Positions 10,135-20,629 of a DNA stretch of 64,000 nt are shown here, in pieces. Under the pieces are notes generated by a model. That model searched no databases. It saw nothing but the letters and a program-made list of their open reading frames with translations, and was not told the DNA's origin. The stretch lies in the NCBI GenBank assembly GCA_902827205.1, contig LR792634.1, positions 1,415,332 through 1,479,331 of the forward strand, given 5' to 3'. The stretch is from Methanocaldococcus lauensis. Its GTDB lineage: Archaea > AGJL01 > Methanococci > Methanococcales > Methanocaldococcaceae. The first letter of the stretch is position 1, and each line of letters opens with the position of its first letter. A program made the position numbers and the translations under genes.

Positions 10135-11118
10135 TTATTTTAACTGCATCTGTAATAATTTCCCTACGGCAAAACTTGGAGTTGCTAAGGAAACATCTTT
10201 ACCATACAGTTCTTTTATAGAGATTATATTATAATCTGTTAATGCATCTTTTAAAATTTCCTCTCCCAAACCAGTTATAACTACATGTTTCAAATTATAT
10301 CTCTTTGAAACACTATCAACATTTTCTCTAATTAAATTTAGTAGTTTATTGTAAAGTTTTTTTGCAAAGTCAATAATTTCATCCTCACTAACCATATTCA
10401 AATCAGCACACAAAACTCTTGCCAATCTTGTCAAACAACTTTTAAAATCTTTTCCTCCATTATCTGGAGTTTCACAACTATACTCATTTTCACTAATCTT
10501 ATTAAGAATTAAAGAAATATCTGCTATTATGGAGAAGTATTCTGATGATAGATTTGTTAATTTTCCTCTAAATTCTATTTTATTAGCTAAAAAACTTACT
10601 GGTGTTCTTAATGCCCCAACATAAACAAGTTGGTTATTCATTAATCTATCTAAATCAGTTTTTTCTGCTAAAATCTTTTTGTTTTTTATTGGAATTATGT
10701 CTGTTGTCGTAGAGCCCATATCTACTAAAATACAACTCTCTTTTATAAATTCAGCAACAAATTTCCCTGTAGCCACCCAATTTGACGCTGAAACTTTTAA
10801 ATAATTTTTCTTAGCCTCTTCTGTTGTTAAAAAATTTCCATCAACATCAAAAACATATATTGGACAATTAAAGGATTGCTCAACTTTATTTATTATGTCA
10901 TAAACTCCCTCTTTTTTTGTTTTATAACAGTCTGCTAATTCAGCAGTCATTACTAATGCTACATATTCAACATTGTCATTGTTATAAGATTTCAATAAAT
11001 CAGGTAATTCATCTTTTTTCTTCCACATTGGAAAATATATATGATGAATTTTATATCTATCATTATCAATCTCTGCAATTTTTGTATTTGCTCCTCCAAT
11101 ATCAATTCCTAAAATCAT
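10135..11118 (-). CDS. mfnF: MfnF-like methanofuran biosynthesis enzyme (hydantoinase/ASKHA fold)
   Basis: 327 residues of the hydantoinase/oxoprolinase-like ASKHA family that methanogens annotate as H4MPT-linked C1 transfer pathway protein. The M. jannaschii homologue (MJ0840 as I recall it) was shown to be MfnF, which joins tyramine-glutamate and the furan phosphate in methanofuran synthesis. The N-terminal phosphate loop MILGIDIGGANTK and the second loop LVDMGSTTTDIIPI are present, as is a GLGEE adenosine-type motif near the C-terminus. ATG at 11118 follows GGTGAAACTT. The gene is convergent with mmp10, 13 bases apart. Confidence 0.82.
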   Translation of the reverse strand: MILGIDIGGANTKIAEIDNDRYKIHHIYFPMWKKKDELPDLLKSYNNDNVEYVALVMTAELADCYKTKKEGVYDIINKVEQSFNCPIYVFDVDGNFLTTEEAKKNYLKVSASNWVATGKFVAEFIKESCILVDMGSTTTDIIPIKNKKILAEKTDLDRLMNNQLVYVGALRTPVSFLANKIEFRGKLTNLSSEYFSIIADISLILNKISENEYSCETPDNGGKDFKSCLTRLARVLCADLNMVSEDEIIDFAKKLYNKLLNLIRENVDSVSKRYNLKHVVITGLGEEILKDALTDYNIISIKELYGKDVSLATPSFAVGKLLQMQLK

Positions 11119-11250
11119 AAGTTTCACCAATTATAAATTTAATTAATTTTTATATTGGAATTATTTATGATAAAATCTTAAAATATTGGGTTGTAGGTAG
11201 TTTATTCTTTGTCTATTTTATTTTTATTTTTGTTTAACGGTGATCTATAT

Positions 11251-12306
11251 ATGAACGCATTTGTAGAAGTTCAAAAGTTATATAAAGAATATTACAAATT
11301 TGCAATAAAAAACAATATCCTTGAAGTCCCTGAAGATATTGAGCATAGGGAATTTGGTTATGGATATTTAAAAAAAGTCGATAATAGAAACTTATCCTTT
11401 AAAAATGAGAGAGTGTATAAAGATTGGGTTTTAAAAAATTCACCAATGCACTTATACAAATCCTTAGCTTATATGCTATATCCAAATAACCCCGGAGGGG
11501 CTGAAAAGAAAGGAGTATTTAGGAGAGAGTTAGCTTTTGATATAGATGTCCATAAAACTAATAAGTGTAAGCATGAGGATGATTGGATATGCAAATATTG
11601 TTTAGAGGAAGCAAAGAATCAAGTTATCTATTTAATTGAAGACTTTTTAATTCCAGATTTCGGATTAAATGAGGAGGATATAAAAATTGTATTTAGTGGT
11701 AATAGAGGTTATCATATCTATATAAAACCAAAAAATAATAAAATTAAAGACATTATTGAGAATTATTCAAAAGACGATAGAAAATTTTTAATTAACTACA
11801 TCTTAGGAAAAAATTTAAATTTAAATATGGTTGGTAGATGTTGGAGAAGAAGATTAATAAAAGCAATTAAAGAGAAAGATAAAAGAATCTCAACAAAAAA
11901 ACTAGAAAAAGAGAAAAATTGGAAAAAAATTATAGAAAATTTTAAATCTAAAAATAAAATTTATAAAATTATTGAAGAAACTAAAAATAAACTTGAATTA
12001 GATGAAAAGGTTATGGATGATGATATAAGATTATTGAGAGTTATTAACTCTTTACATGGATATACAGGTTTTATCGTTAAATCATTAAATAGTTTAGATG
12101 ACCTAAAAAAATTTGACCCATTAAAAGATGCTATATTCAAAAATTTTGAAAATAAGTTTTATGAAGTCAATATATATGACAGTAGAAAATTCGAAATTGA
12201 AATATGTGGAAAAAAATATACTAATAAAAGTAAGAAGGTTACTGGTTCAGTTTTGTTATATCTATTTGGACACAACATTAAATTTGAACTACTTGGATCC
12301 CATTAA
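11251..12306 (+). CDS. priS: DNA primase small (catalytic) subunit PriS
   Basis: Catalytic subunit of archaeal/eukaryotic-type DNA primase, 351 residues. It shows the metal-binding FDIDVH (Asp97, Asp99), the zinc motif with Cys106, His108, Cys114 and Cys117, and SGNRGYH (149-155), the nucleotide-binding signature. ATG at 11251 is preceded by GGTGATCTATAT; upstream in-frame codons precede that site and were rejected. The middle of the protein (about 205-255) is very Lys-rich. Its last 29 bases overlap the convergent DUF166 gene. Confidence 0.95.
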   Translation: MNAFVEVQKLYKEYYKFAIKNNILEVPEDIEHREFGYGYLKKVDNRNLSFKNERVYKDWVLKNSPMHLYKSLAYMLYPNNPGGAEKKGVFRRELAFDIDVHKTNKCKHEDDWICKYCLEEAKNQVIYLIEDFLIPDFGLNEEDIKIVFSGNRGYHIYIKPKNNKIKDIIENYSKDDRKFLINYILGKNLNLNMVGRCWRRRLIKAIKEKDKRISTKKLEKEKNWKKIIENFKSKNKIYKIIEETKNKLELDEKVMDDDIRLLRVINSLHGYTGFIVKSLNSLDDLKKFDPLKDAIFKNFENKFYEVNIYDSRKFEIEICGKKYTNKSKKVTGSVLLYLFGHNIKFELLGSH

Positions 12307-12940
12307 CTAATAATTTTCCAGCTTTTGTTTTTTTACTTTCTTTTTCTACAAATAACCTTATTTTTCCAGCCCTACAAAAGTGTTGAACTCTCAAACCCAT
12401 ATTTGTTAAAGTTTCGTTACTAAATTCCTTGCCTATGTATTCCTTTAAGGTTTCTGACGTTGAACCACATGGAGCTTCTCTTAAAATTTCAACTTTTTTA
12501 ATTATATTATCTTTAACATATAACTTTGCTTTGGGCTTTCCAAAAAACTTTAAAAATTCTTTTAATTGAGGATATTTATATAGATATTCTTTTAATTCAT
12601 TTTCATCAATATTACACATTAAATCTGGACAAAAAGCATTTTTAAAACTCTCCAACTGTTTTTTGAATCCTAAACCTTTCCAAGCTCCTACAATAACAAA
12701 AGCTTTTTCATTAATTTCCTTTATTTTTTTAACAATTTCATAGGTTACATCTGGATTTAAAATATATGTGATAAACAAATTATAATTTTTTAATTTTTTA
12801 ATAATTTTTTCATCTATTTCAATTTTATCAAAATCTTCATAATTATATTTGACTACAATAAAATCGCATGGAAATTTTGACTTAATAGTTTTATATGCTC
12901 TATCTCCATATAGTCCTTCACTTAAAATAGCAACTTTCAC
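12278..12940 (-). CDS. DUF166 family protein
   Basis: 220 residues from a GTG at 12940 (VKVAILSEGLYGDRAYKTI), which has GGTGAAACT immediately upstream. It matches the archaeal DUF166 family (MJ0838-like), once loosely called thymidylate synthase-like; its function is not established. Features seen: LSEGLYGDRAY near the N-terminus, and conserved cysteines in CPDLMCNI, REAPCGST and HFCRAGKIRLF. The convergent end overlaps priS by 29 bases. I would not assign a reaction. Confidence 0.75.
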   Translation of the reverse strand: MKVAILSEGLYGDRAYKTIKSKFPCDFIVVKYNYEDFDKIEIDEKIIKKLKNYNLFITYILNPDVTYEIVKKIKEINEKAFVIVGAWKGLGFKKQLESFKNAFCPDLMCNIDENELKEYLYKYPQLKEFLKFFGKPKAKLYVKDNIIKKVEILREAPCGSTSETLKEYIGKEFSNETLTNMGLRVQHFCRAGKIRLFVEKESKKTKAGKLLVNGIQVVQI

Positions 12941-12997
12941 AGTTTCACCATATTTAGATATATTTAAATTTACAAATATAAACATCTAAAATAAAAA

Positions 12998-13073
12998 TGG
13001 TAGCCCGGCGCGGATTCGAACCGCGGTCCCGGGGTCCAAAGCCCCGGATGATAGGCCACTACACCACCGGGCT
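12998..13073 (-). tRNA. tRNA-Gln (UUG)
   Basis: 76 bases including an encoded CCA. The acceptor stem AGCCCGG pairs with CCGGGCT, and the anticodon stem CGGGG/CCCCG encloses the loop CTTTGGA with anticodon TTG. The T loop is GGTTCGAAT. The stems are GC-rich, as expected at high temperature. It is divergent from tRNA-Thr, with a promoter each in the gap. Confidence 0.97.
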
Positions 13074-13103
13074 ACATCAAATGTAGGCAATTTAGTAAAT
13101 ACA

Positions 13104-13143
13104 CATAACTTATATATATACTTTTCGGCGTAATGTTTATATA
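13104..13143. promoter_or_regulatory. Divergent promoters for tRNA-Gln and tRNA-Thr
   Basis: The minus strand has CGAAAAGTATATATATAAG (BRE plus TATA, 13109-13126) about 40 bases before tRNA-Gln. The plus strand has CGGCGTAATGTTTATATATG (13126-13145) about 35 bases before tRNA-Thr. The CGAAAA BRE form recurs at the histone and tRNA-cluster promoters, so it looks like a strong-promoter signature in this genome. Confidence 0.55.
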
Positions 13144-13173
13144 TGAGTGATTGTTATTTAATAATGCAAAGGT

Positions 13174-13250
13174 GCCTCGGTAGCTCAGCCTGGTGGAGCG
13201 CCTGCTTGGTAAGCAGGAGGTCGCGGGTTCAAACCCCGCCCGAGGCTCCA
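13174..13250 (+). tRNA. tRNA-Thr (GGU)
   Basis: 77 bases with encoded CCA. The acceptor GCCTCGG pairs with CCGAGGC, and the stem CCTGC/GCAGG encloses TTGGTAA (anticodon GGT). It is a different isoacceptor from the tRNA-Thr at 43452. A T-rich stretch follows (TTTATTTTTTT). Confidence 0.97.
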
Positions 13251-13261
13251 TTTATTTTTTT
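13251..13261 (+). terminator. T-run after tRNA-Thr
   Basis: TTTATTTTTTT immediately follows the CCA end, the usual archaeal tRNA termination signal. Confidence 0.5.
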
Positions 13262-13321
13262 ACATACATAAATTTAATAAATTAAATCTTTAAATATATT
13301 GTTTATTTTAAGGTGTAATAA

Positions 13322-14515
13322 ATGAAAGTTATAGGTAAAATTGGAAAAGGAGATAAAAAGCTTAAAGAAGATGAGTTAGACGAATTAAAATATAACTTAC
13401 TTTTAGATTATATATCTAAAAAAGTTGATATTAGTGAAGGAAAGAGGGCTGTGAAAGATATAATTAGAGTTATATATAGGCATCAACCTATATCAACCAA
13501 AAAAATAGCACAAAAAACTAAATTACCTTTACCAATAGTGGCTAAGGTTAGAACTATTTTAGAAAGAGAAAAACTATTAAAAAGATGTGAAAAAGGGGCT
13601 GAATTAACTGAAAAAGGATTAAAATTTGCTGAAAATGTTTTAAAATTGAAGTATAAAAAATCTCTTACATGTAAAACTTGCAAAGGTAAAGGCATAGTAT
13701 TAGATGAATTTTTTGAAGAGATTTTAAATAAGGTTAAAATATGGTGTAAGAAAAGGCCAGTAGTTGATACATCATTAGACCAATCCTTTGCCACCCCTGA
13801 GACATCAACATACAGAGCGGCATTAATGTATGAGAGAGGAGATTTAGAGGGGAAGAATATTTTATTTGTTGGAGATGATGATCTAACCTCTCTACCAACA
13901 GCACTCACAAATATGGCTGAAAATATTGTGGTTGTAGATATAGATGAAAGAATTTTAAAGTTAATAGAAAAATTTGCAGAGAAAGAAAATGTTAATATTA
14001 AAACTGTTAAGCACGATTTAAGAAATCCACTACCTGAGGATTTAAAAGAAAAGTTTGATGTAATTTCAACAGATCCTCCATATACTGTTGATGGTTTAAA
14101 GCTATTTTTGTCCAGAGGGATTGAAGGATTAGGGAAAGATGGTATAGCATATTTATCTTATTCTCACAAACCTATAGAGGAATGGTTGTTAATTCAAAAA
14201 GCAATAACTGATATGGGATTTGTCATTTCTGAACTAATCCCCAACTTTAATTACTATGAAGGTAGTGAAATAATAGCAAATACTACATTTATATCAAGAT
14301 TAATTGGAAAAGATTTAAAAGTAAATATAGGAGACATAAATAAAATATACACTGGCTTAGTAAAACCAGTTATTAGATATTATAAGTGTTTAAAATGTGG
14401 AAAAGTTCATAAAGTTGGTGATAAAATAAAAAAAGTTGAAGATTTAGTTTGTGAATGTGGAAGTAAAAAATTTAAAATGATTAAGAGAGAAAAGATTAAA
14501 AATAAAAATGATTAA
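13322..14515 (+). CDS. bpsA: N4-bis(aminopropyl)spermidine synthase (branched-chain polyamine synthase)
   Basis: 397 residues of the DUF43 family, whose Thermococcus member BpsA makes quaternary branched polyamines that stabilise nucleic acids in hyperthermophiles. N-terminal winged-helix region (about 35-105), a CKTCKGKG Cys pair near 117-120, a SAM-type Rossmann domain with FVGDDDLTSLP (182-192), and the active-site STDPPYTVDGL (249-259). The C-terminus (354-384) has a zinc-ribbon pattern CLKCGK...CECGSKKF. ATG at 13322 follows AAGGTG closely. Function is by family; the exact polyamine product here is inferred. Confidence 0.85.
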   Translation: MKVIGKIGKGDKKLKEDELDELKYNLLLDYISKKVDISEGKRAVKDIIRVIYRHQPISTKKIAQKTKLPLPIVAKVRTILEREKLLKRCEKGAELTEKGLKFAENVLKLKYKKSLTCKTCKGKGIVLDEFFEEILNKVKIWCKKRPVVDTSLDQSFATPETSTYRAALMYERGDLEGKNILFVGDDDLTSLPTALTNMAENIVVVDIDERILKLIEKFAEKENVNIKTVKHDLRNPLPEDLKEKFDVISTDPPYTVDGLKLFLSRGIEGLGKDGIAYLSYSHKPIEEWLLIQKAITDMGFVISELIPNFNYYEGSEIIANTTFISRLIGKDLKVNIGDINKIYTGLVKPVIRYYKCLKCGKVHKVGDKIKKVEDLVCECGSKKFKMIKREKIKNKND

Positions 14516-14516
14516 A

Positions 14517-15533
14517 TTAATCAGAAATTACATCTAAGTTATACTTTTCAACTAAGTATATAACTCTCTCTATTTCTTCATAATTTAATATTCTATTTAT
14601 ATCTGGATATTCTTTTGCCTTATATTCTGGTCGATATTGAAACATAACATTAACTACAGCATTATATAGATTATTTGAAATAAATTGGAAAATTTTTTCT
14701 GTGCAACAGTCAATATGGTTTGGTAGAACTAAATGTCTTATTATAACTTCCTCATCTTTTATTAGGATATGGTTTCTGCCAACTATATCAAAATAGTTTT
14801 TAACCTTTGATAATCTTTCTCCACATTTGTTATTTCCAAATTTAAAATCAGTTAAAAATACATCAACAACGCCCTTTAATAAATTGAGAGATTCAACAGT
14901 TAGATACATATTTGAGTTCCAAACCACTGGAATATTTCTATTTAAATACTTCAATGTTTTTAGTATGCTCAATAAATTAGGAGTAGGTTCTCCACCAACA
15001 AAATTTACATTTTTTGAATATATTCTCTTATCTTCAATAATATTGGCAATTTTCTTAGGATTGTATGGAATACATCTATTTATTATACTTCTATCAAAAT
15101 ATACTTGAGATATATCCCAATTTTGGCAGAAGACACATTTAAAATTACACCCACAGAAAAAAATCGTATGTGAGGGAATTAAAACATTCTCTTCTCCAAG
15201 ATGCAAAAATTCTGTAGAATAATAACTTTCTTTTATTCTACAAAATCCTCTTTTCATTTTTCTATTTACATAACATCTATGCTCACAAAACCTACAATTT
15301 TCAAAAATACTTTTGGCAATTTCTATTTTCAAATCTAACAAATTTGGAGATACATATTCAATATCATAGAAGTCAAACTTATTAAAATCAACTTTTTTTA
15401 ATGTTCTATTGTGAATTTCCCACAATTCATTTATTTCTAAACATTCAAAATTTTCAACCTCTATAGATTTGGATATTATAAATTTTGCTGGAATTATATC
15501 TTTTGAAACTGCCAAGTATCTTTCAAGTTTCAT
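14517..15533 (-). CDS. Radical SAM protein, PflX/COG1313-like
   Basis: 338 residues. The radical SAM motif is CNFKCVFC, followed by QNWDIS. Before it comes a Cys group (CEHRCYVNRKMKRGFC) characteristic of the uncharacterised PflX-related, COG1313-type branch. NFVGGEPTPNL is the SAM-binding GGE-type loop. The substrate is unknown. It resembles pyruvate-formate-lyase-activating enzymes only in fold, and no glycyl-radical partner is seen nearby. It is convergent with bpsA, one base apart, so the two share their termination region. Confidence 0.8.
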   Translation of the reverse strand: MKLERYLAVSKDIIPAKFIISKSIEVENFECLEINELWEIHNRTLKKVDFNKFDFYDIEYVSPNLLDLKIEIAKSIFENCRFCEHRCYVNRKMKRGFCRIKESYYSTEFLHLGEENVLIPSHTIFFCGCNFKCVFCQNWDISQVYFDRSIINRCIPYNPKKIANIIEDKRIYSKNVNFVGGEPTPNLLSILKTLKYLNRNIPVVWNSNMYLTVESLNLLKGVVDVFLTDFKFGNNKCGERLSKVKNYFDIVGRNHILIKDEEVIIRHLVLPNHIDCCTEKIFQFISNNLYNAVVNVMFQYRPEYKAKEYPDINRILNYEEIERVIYLVEKYNLDVISD

Positions 15534-15622
15534 ACTATCCCAAGTTTTTATTTTTATAGTAAATAATGATTAATTTGAATTAATAAATTATATCTTGTAA
15601 AAAAATATAAAGAAGTAATATT

Positions 15623-16009
15623 TTATTCTTTAATTAGTACTGCATTGATTGTTCCATCCTGTCCAGGTCTTGAGGTAACTTTTGCTAATCCAATTTCAGT
15701 TTCGATAATTGCTCCTTTTGTTATAACGTTTCTTCTAACATAGTGAAGATTTGCAGTGTTTTCTTTAACTCTTAGTATTTTAACTTTTTTACAAGTGTTT
15801 GTTTCTGGATCTAATACATTAGCAAAATCAGCTCTAACAACTTTAACTTTTAAGTTACCTCCTCTTGTTCTAACTTTCTTTATTTTTAAACTATCTGCTA
15901 CGTGTGTTTCTATTGGCTCTCTACCCATCTCATACTTTCTCTTTTTTCTTGCTGGTTTATATAAACCTCCTGTTGGTTTTCTTCTACTTCTACCTTGCCA
16001 TACACTCAT
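15623..16009 (-). CDS. rps8e: Small ribosomal subunit protein eS8
   Basis: 128 residues, basic, starting [32 protein letters not shown], the archaeal S8e signature. ATG at 16009 follows GGGTGTTAAT. It binds 16S rRNA in the small subunit. It stands alone as a monocistronic gene, with its promoter in the 190-base gap shared with arfC. No unusual features. Confidence 0.96.
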   Translation of the reverse strand: MSVWQGRSRRKPTGGLYKPARKKRKYEMGREPIETHVADSLKIKKVRTRGGNLKVKVVRADFANVLDPETNTCKKVKILRVKENTANLHYVRRNVITKGAIIETEIGLAKVTSRPGQDGTINAVLIKE

Positions 16010-16193
16010 ATTAACACCCAAAAATAGTTATTTGTTTTTTAGATTTTTGTTTTAGTTTTTATTAATTTTTTATAGTTCTTATAAAATATTTACTTTAACT
16101 TTAAGGAGTTTAATGAATTATATCAATATGGGATATAAAAACTTAACTATGTAATTTAAAATAACAATCTCTTTATATATTTCAATTTAATAA

Positions 16194-16865
<672 letters not shown>

Positions 16866-16871
16866 TAGAAT

Positions 16872-17942
16872 ATGCTTCCAAATAAAAAAGGTTTAGAGAT
16901 TATTAGAAAATATATGAAAATATACAATGGAAGTAATGAAGATTATATTAAAGAACATTTAGTTAAAGAATTAAAAGAAAACAATGTTTTAGTAGAAACT
17001 GAAGATGGAACCTATACATTAAAATCTGAAAATGAAGAGGAAATGATGCACTCAAAAGTTGGAGCTTTGAAAGAGTCAATTTATAAATTTGTTAAACCTT
17101 CAAATATTGAAAATTTAGAAAATCCAAGAGTTTTAGATTTGTGTAGTGGTTTATGTTATAATGTTATATCTGCTCTACATTATAATAAAAACAGCAAAAT
17201 AGATATGGTTGAAATTTGTGAAGAGGTTTTATTTTTAACTTTATTTTTAGATATCCCATTTAAAGAGCATGAGATTATAAAAGACAAAGTTAGAGAGTAT
17301 TTTTTAAATAAAATAGGAATTAAATACAAGTCAGAATATGATAACATTAATATATATGTCGAAGATGCAAGAAAATTTATTGTAAATTGTAATAAAAAAT
17401 ATGATGTAGTTTTTCACGATGCCTTTTCTCCTAAGAGAGATCCAACTTTATACACTTACGATTTTTTAAGAGAAATTTACAAAAGATTAAATGATAATGG
17501 AGTGTTAATATCTTATTCATCAAGTATTCCATTTAGAAGTGCATTAGTTAGTTGCGGATATATAATTTCAGAAAGAGAGAGTATTGGAAGAAAAAGAGGT
17601 ATTACTTTGGGATATAAAAATCCAAATTTTAAGCCAAACAGAATTAATAAAATTGATGAAAGAGTTATATCCTTATCAATTAACGCAATCCCCTATAGGG
17701 ATGAAACTTTAAATTTAACTAAGGAAGAAATTATAAGAAATAGAAATATTCGTAAAGAAAAATTAAGAGAAAAATTAATTAAAGTTGGTAAATATATTTC
17801 AACTAAACAGATAAAAAAAGGAAACATTCCAGAAGATATTTTAAAAATTCAAGAAGAGAATTTAAATTCCTCAGAAATTATTATAAAGATGAGAAGAGAA
17901 TTCTTTAAAGACATATATGATGAGATTTTTTCTATTTATTAA
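16872..17942 (+). CDS. MnmC-like SAM-dependent methyltransferase
   Basis: 356 residues. A Rossmann methyltransferase core holds VLDLCSGLCYNVISAL (about 95-110), an acidic MVEICEE strand and IYVEDARKFI. The motif VFHDAFSPKRDPTLYTYDFL is diagnostic of COG4121 (MnmC methyltransferase domain, DUF752), which in bacteria finishes 5-methylaminomethyl-uridine at tRNA position 34. Here there is no FAD oxidase domain, so only the methylation step could be done. The C-terminal 90 residues are Lys/Arg-rich and helical. The tRNA substrate is inferred, not shown. Confidence 0.72.
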   Translation: MLPNKKGLEIIRKYMKIYNGSNEDYIKEHLVKELKENNVLVETEDGTYTLKSENEEEMMHSKVGALKESIYKFVKPSNIENLENPRVLDLCSGLCYNVISALHYNKNSKIDMVEICEEVLFLTLFLDIPFKEHEIIKDKVREYFLNKIGIKYKSEYDNINIYVEDARKFIVNCNKKYDVVFHDAFSPKRDPTLYTYDFLREIYKRLNDNGVLISYSSSIPFRSALVSCGYIISERESIGRKRGITLGYKNPNFKPNRINKIDERVISLSINAIPYRDETLNLTKEEIIRNRNIRKEKLREKLIKVGKYISTKQIKKGNIPEDILKIQEENLNSSEIIIKMRREFFKDIYDEIFSIY

Positions 17943-18027
17943 ATCTTTCAAAAAATAATAAAATATTTATTTGCCTTTCAAATTAAAATAAAAATTAAAG
18001 ATACAAATTAAAACAAAAGGTGAAAAG

Positions 18028-19074
18028 ATGAAAATAAATGTTGGTGTCTTAGGGGCTACTGGTAGTGTTGGGCAGAGATTTGTTCAGTTGTTGGCAGATC
18101 ATCCAATGTTTGAATTAACAGTTTTAGCCGCATCAGAGAGAAGTGCTGGAAAAAAGTATAAAGATGCCTGTTATTGGTTCCAAGATAGGGATATTCCTGA
18201 AAATATAAAAGATATGGTTGTAGTTCCAACAGATCCTAAGCATGAAGCATTTGAAAATGTTGATATTGTGTTTTCAGCATTACCATCAGATTTAGCTAAA
18301 AAGTTTGAACCAGAATTTGCTAAAGAAGGAAAGTTAGTTTTCTCTAACGCATCAGCTTATAGAATGGAGGAAGATGTCCCATTAGTCATTCCAGAAGTTA
18401 ATGCCGACCATCTAAATTTAATTGAAATTCAGAGAGAAAAGAGAGGATGGGATGGGGCAATAATAACAAACCCTAACTGTTCAACAATTTGTGCAGTAAT
18501 TACATTAAAGCCTATTATGGATAAATTTGGTTTAGATTCAGTTATTATAACAACATTACAGGCTGTTAGTGGAGCAGGATATAATGGAGTTTCTTCAATG
18601 GCAATTTTAGATAATTTAATTCCATTTATTAAAAATGAAGAAGAAAAAATGCAAACAGAGAGTTTAAAGTTGTTAGGAACTTTAAAAGAAGGTAAAGTTG
18701 AATTTGCTAAATTTAAATTAAGTGCTTCCTGTAATAGAGTGGCTGTTATAGATGGACATACAGAATGTATATTTGTCAAAACTGAAAATGGAGCTGAGCC
18801 AGAGGAGATAAAGGAAGTTATGGATAAATTTGATCCATTAAAAGATTTAAACCTTCCAACCTATGCTAAACCAATAGTTATTAAGGAAGAAATAGATAGA
18901 CCTCAGCCAAGATTAGATAGAAACATTGGAAATGGAATGAGTATAGTTGTTGGTAGAATTAGAAAAGATCCAATATTTGATGTTAAATACATTGCATTAG
19001 AGCATAACACAATTAGAGGAGCAGCAGGAGCAAGTGTATTAAATGCAGAATACTTCGTTAAAAAGTATTTATAA
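18028..19074 (+). CDS. asd: Aspartate-semialdehyde dehydrogenase
   Basis: 348 residues. It converts aspartyl phosphate to aspartate semialdehyde for lysine, threonine and methionine synthesis; in methanocaldococci it also feeds the alternative aromatic pathway. GATGSVGQR (9-17) is the NADP-binding loop, and Cys151 in NPNCSTI is the catalytic thiol. AAGGTGAAAAG precedes ATG 18028. It belongs to the archaeal/fungal-type ASADH branch (MJ0205-like). It is convergent with purF, four bases apart. Confidence 0.96.
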   Translation: MKINVGVLGATGSVGQRFVQLLADHPMFELTVLAASERSAGKKYKDACYWFQDRDIPENIKDMVVVPTDPKHEAFENVDIVFSALPSDLAKKFEPEFAKEGKLVFSNASAYRMEEDVPLVIPEVNADHLNLIEIQREKRGWDGAIITNPNCSTICAVITLKPIMDKFGLDSVIITTLQAVSGAGYNGVSSMAILDNLIPFIKNEEEKMQTESLKLLGTLKEGKVEFAKFKLSASCNRVAVIDGHTECIFVKTENGAEPEEIKEVMDKFDPLKDLNLPTYAKPIVIKEEIDRPQPRLDRNIGNGMSIVVGRIRKDPIFDVKYIALEHNTIRGAAGASVLNAEYFVKKYL

Positions 19075-19078
19075 CTTT

Positions 19079-20500
19079 TTAATACTTTCTTTCTAATACT
19101 TTTTCAAAATTGACATCAGTAGGATACTTTCCAGTTAAACAAGCTAAGCATAAATCTTTTCTACCAATTGCTTTAATTAACCCTTCCAATGATATATATC
19201 CAATAGATTCTACACCAAGATCTTTTCTAATCTCCTCTTCTGTTTTATTTGAAGCGATAAGCTCTTTTTTAGTTGCCATATCTATACCATAATAACAAGG
19301 AGATATAATTTTAGGACATCCTATTCTTAGATGCACTTCTTTTGCTCCAGCCTTTCTAACCATATTTACAATTCTCCTTGAAGTAGTTCCTCTAACAATA
19401 CTGTCATCTACTAAAACAACTCTTTTACCTTCTAAAACACTTTTTACTGGACTTAGTTTTAATCTAACAGCCAACTCCCTTTCGTTTTGGGATGGTAAAA
19501 TAAAAGTTCTTCCTACATATCTATTTTTTATCAAACCTTCATAGTATGGAATTTTTGACTCTTCAGAAAAACCTAATGCAAAAGCAACTCCCGAATCTGG
19601 AATTGGAGAAACTACATCGGCATCTACTGGATGTTCCTTAGCCAAAATTTTTCCTATATTTTTCCTAACCTTATATACACTTATTCCGTCAATTGTTGAA
19701 TCTGGTCTTGCAAAATATACATACTCAAACATGCAGGTTGTCGCTCCCTTATATATTGAAGGAGCATTAACACTTATAGTATCATAGTTTTTGGAAATAT
19801 CATAATCAAATTCATAAGATGTTATTTCTCCATTCTTAATTTCTATAATCTCTCCAGGTTTTACATCTCTAATAAACTCAGCATCTAATGTTGTTAAAGC
19901 ACAATCTTCTGAAGAAACATATATATTATTTTCATCTCTACCAATACATAACGGTTTAAATCCTCGTGGGTCTCTAATGGCTATTAACGAATCGTTAAAC
20001 ATTATTAAAAGTGAATAAGCCCCAACGAGTTTTTTTAATGTATTTTTTATTGCCTCAATTTTATCAGAAGTTTTTAACAACTCTCTAACTAAGAGTTGGG
20101 CTATAACTTCAGAGTCTGTAGAAGAAACAAATATGTGCCCTTTTGATTCCAACTCTTTTCTTAATTCATTTGAATTTACTAAATCACCATTATGAGCTAT
20201 TGCTATATTACCAAAAGAACTTTTAACTACAAACGGCTGACAGTTTTCAACAGATTTTCCTCCAGTTGTTGAATATCTCACATGCCCTATTCCAATATAT
20301 CCAAATAGATTTTGCAGTATCTCACTTTTAAAGACATCTGTTACTAAACCAACATTTTTATAGTAGTGTATATTTTTCCCATCACTTGTAGCAATCCCAG
20401 ATCCTTCCTGTCCTCTATGTTGTAAAGCAAATAATCCATAATAAATTCTCTTTGCAACATTTAACTTTTCATAAGAATAAACTCCAAATATCCCACACAT
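19079..20500 (-). CDS. purF: Amidophosphoribosyltransferase
   Basis: 473 residues, first committed step of purine synthesis. Met1-Cys2-Gly-Ile puts the N-terminal nucleophile cysteine directly after the start, with no propeptide. The glutaminase domain ([18 protein letters not shown]) comes first, then the phosphoribosyltransferase domain with [16 protein letters not shown]. Cysteines in [11 protein letters not shown] and [10 protein letters not shown] suggest a [4Fe-4S] cluster as in the Bacillus-type enzyme. purM follows upstream on the same strand after 129 bases, with AT-rich sequence between. Confidence 0.97.
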   Translation of the reverse strand: MCGIFGVYSYEKLNVAKRIYYGLFALQHRGQEGSGIATSDGKNIHYYKNVGLVTDVFKSEILQNLFGYIGIGHVRYSTTGGKSVENCQPFVVKSSFGNIAIAHNGDLVNSNELRKELESKGHIFVSSTDSEVIAQLLVRELLKTSDKIEAIKNTLKKLVGAYSLLIMFNDSLIAIRDPRGFKPLCIGRDENNIYVSSEDCALTTLDAEFIRDVKPGEIIEIKNGEITSYEFDYDISKNYDTISVNAPSIYKGATTCMFEYVYFARPDSTIDGISVYKVRKNIGKILAKEHPVDADVVSPIPDSGVAFALGFSEESKIPYYEGLIKNRYVGRTFILPSQNERELAVRLKLSPVKSVLEGKRVVLVDDSIVRGTTSRRIVNMVRKAGAKEVHLRIGCPKIISPCYYGIDMATKKELIASNKTEEEIRKDLGVESIGYISLEGLIKAIGRKDLCLACLTGKYPTDVNFEKVLERKY

Positions 20501-20629
20501 GTTGATAACCCTTTTAATTTTTGTTTTTTATAAAGAAAAACAATGGAAAATTAAAATAAAATTAAATTTGATAAAAATTAGAACTTTAAAAAATTAAAAG
20601 AATTTGTTAATATTTAATGTTTAGGTTAT

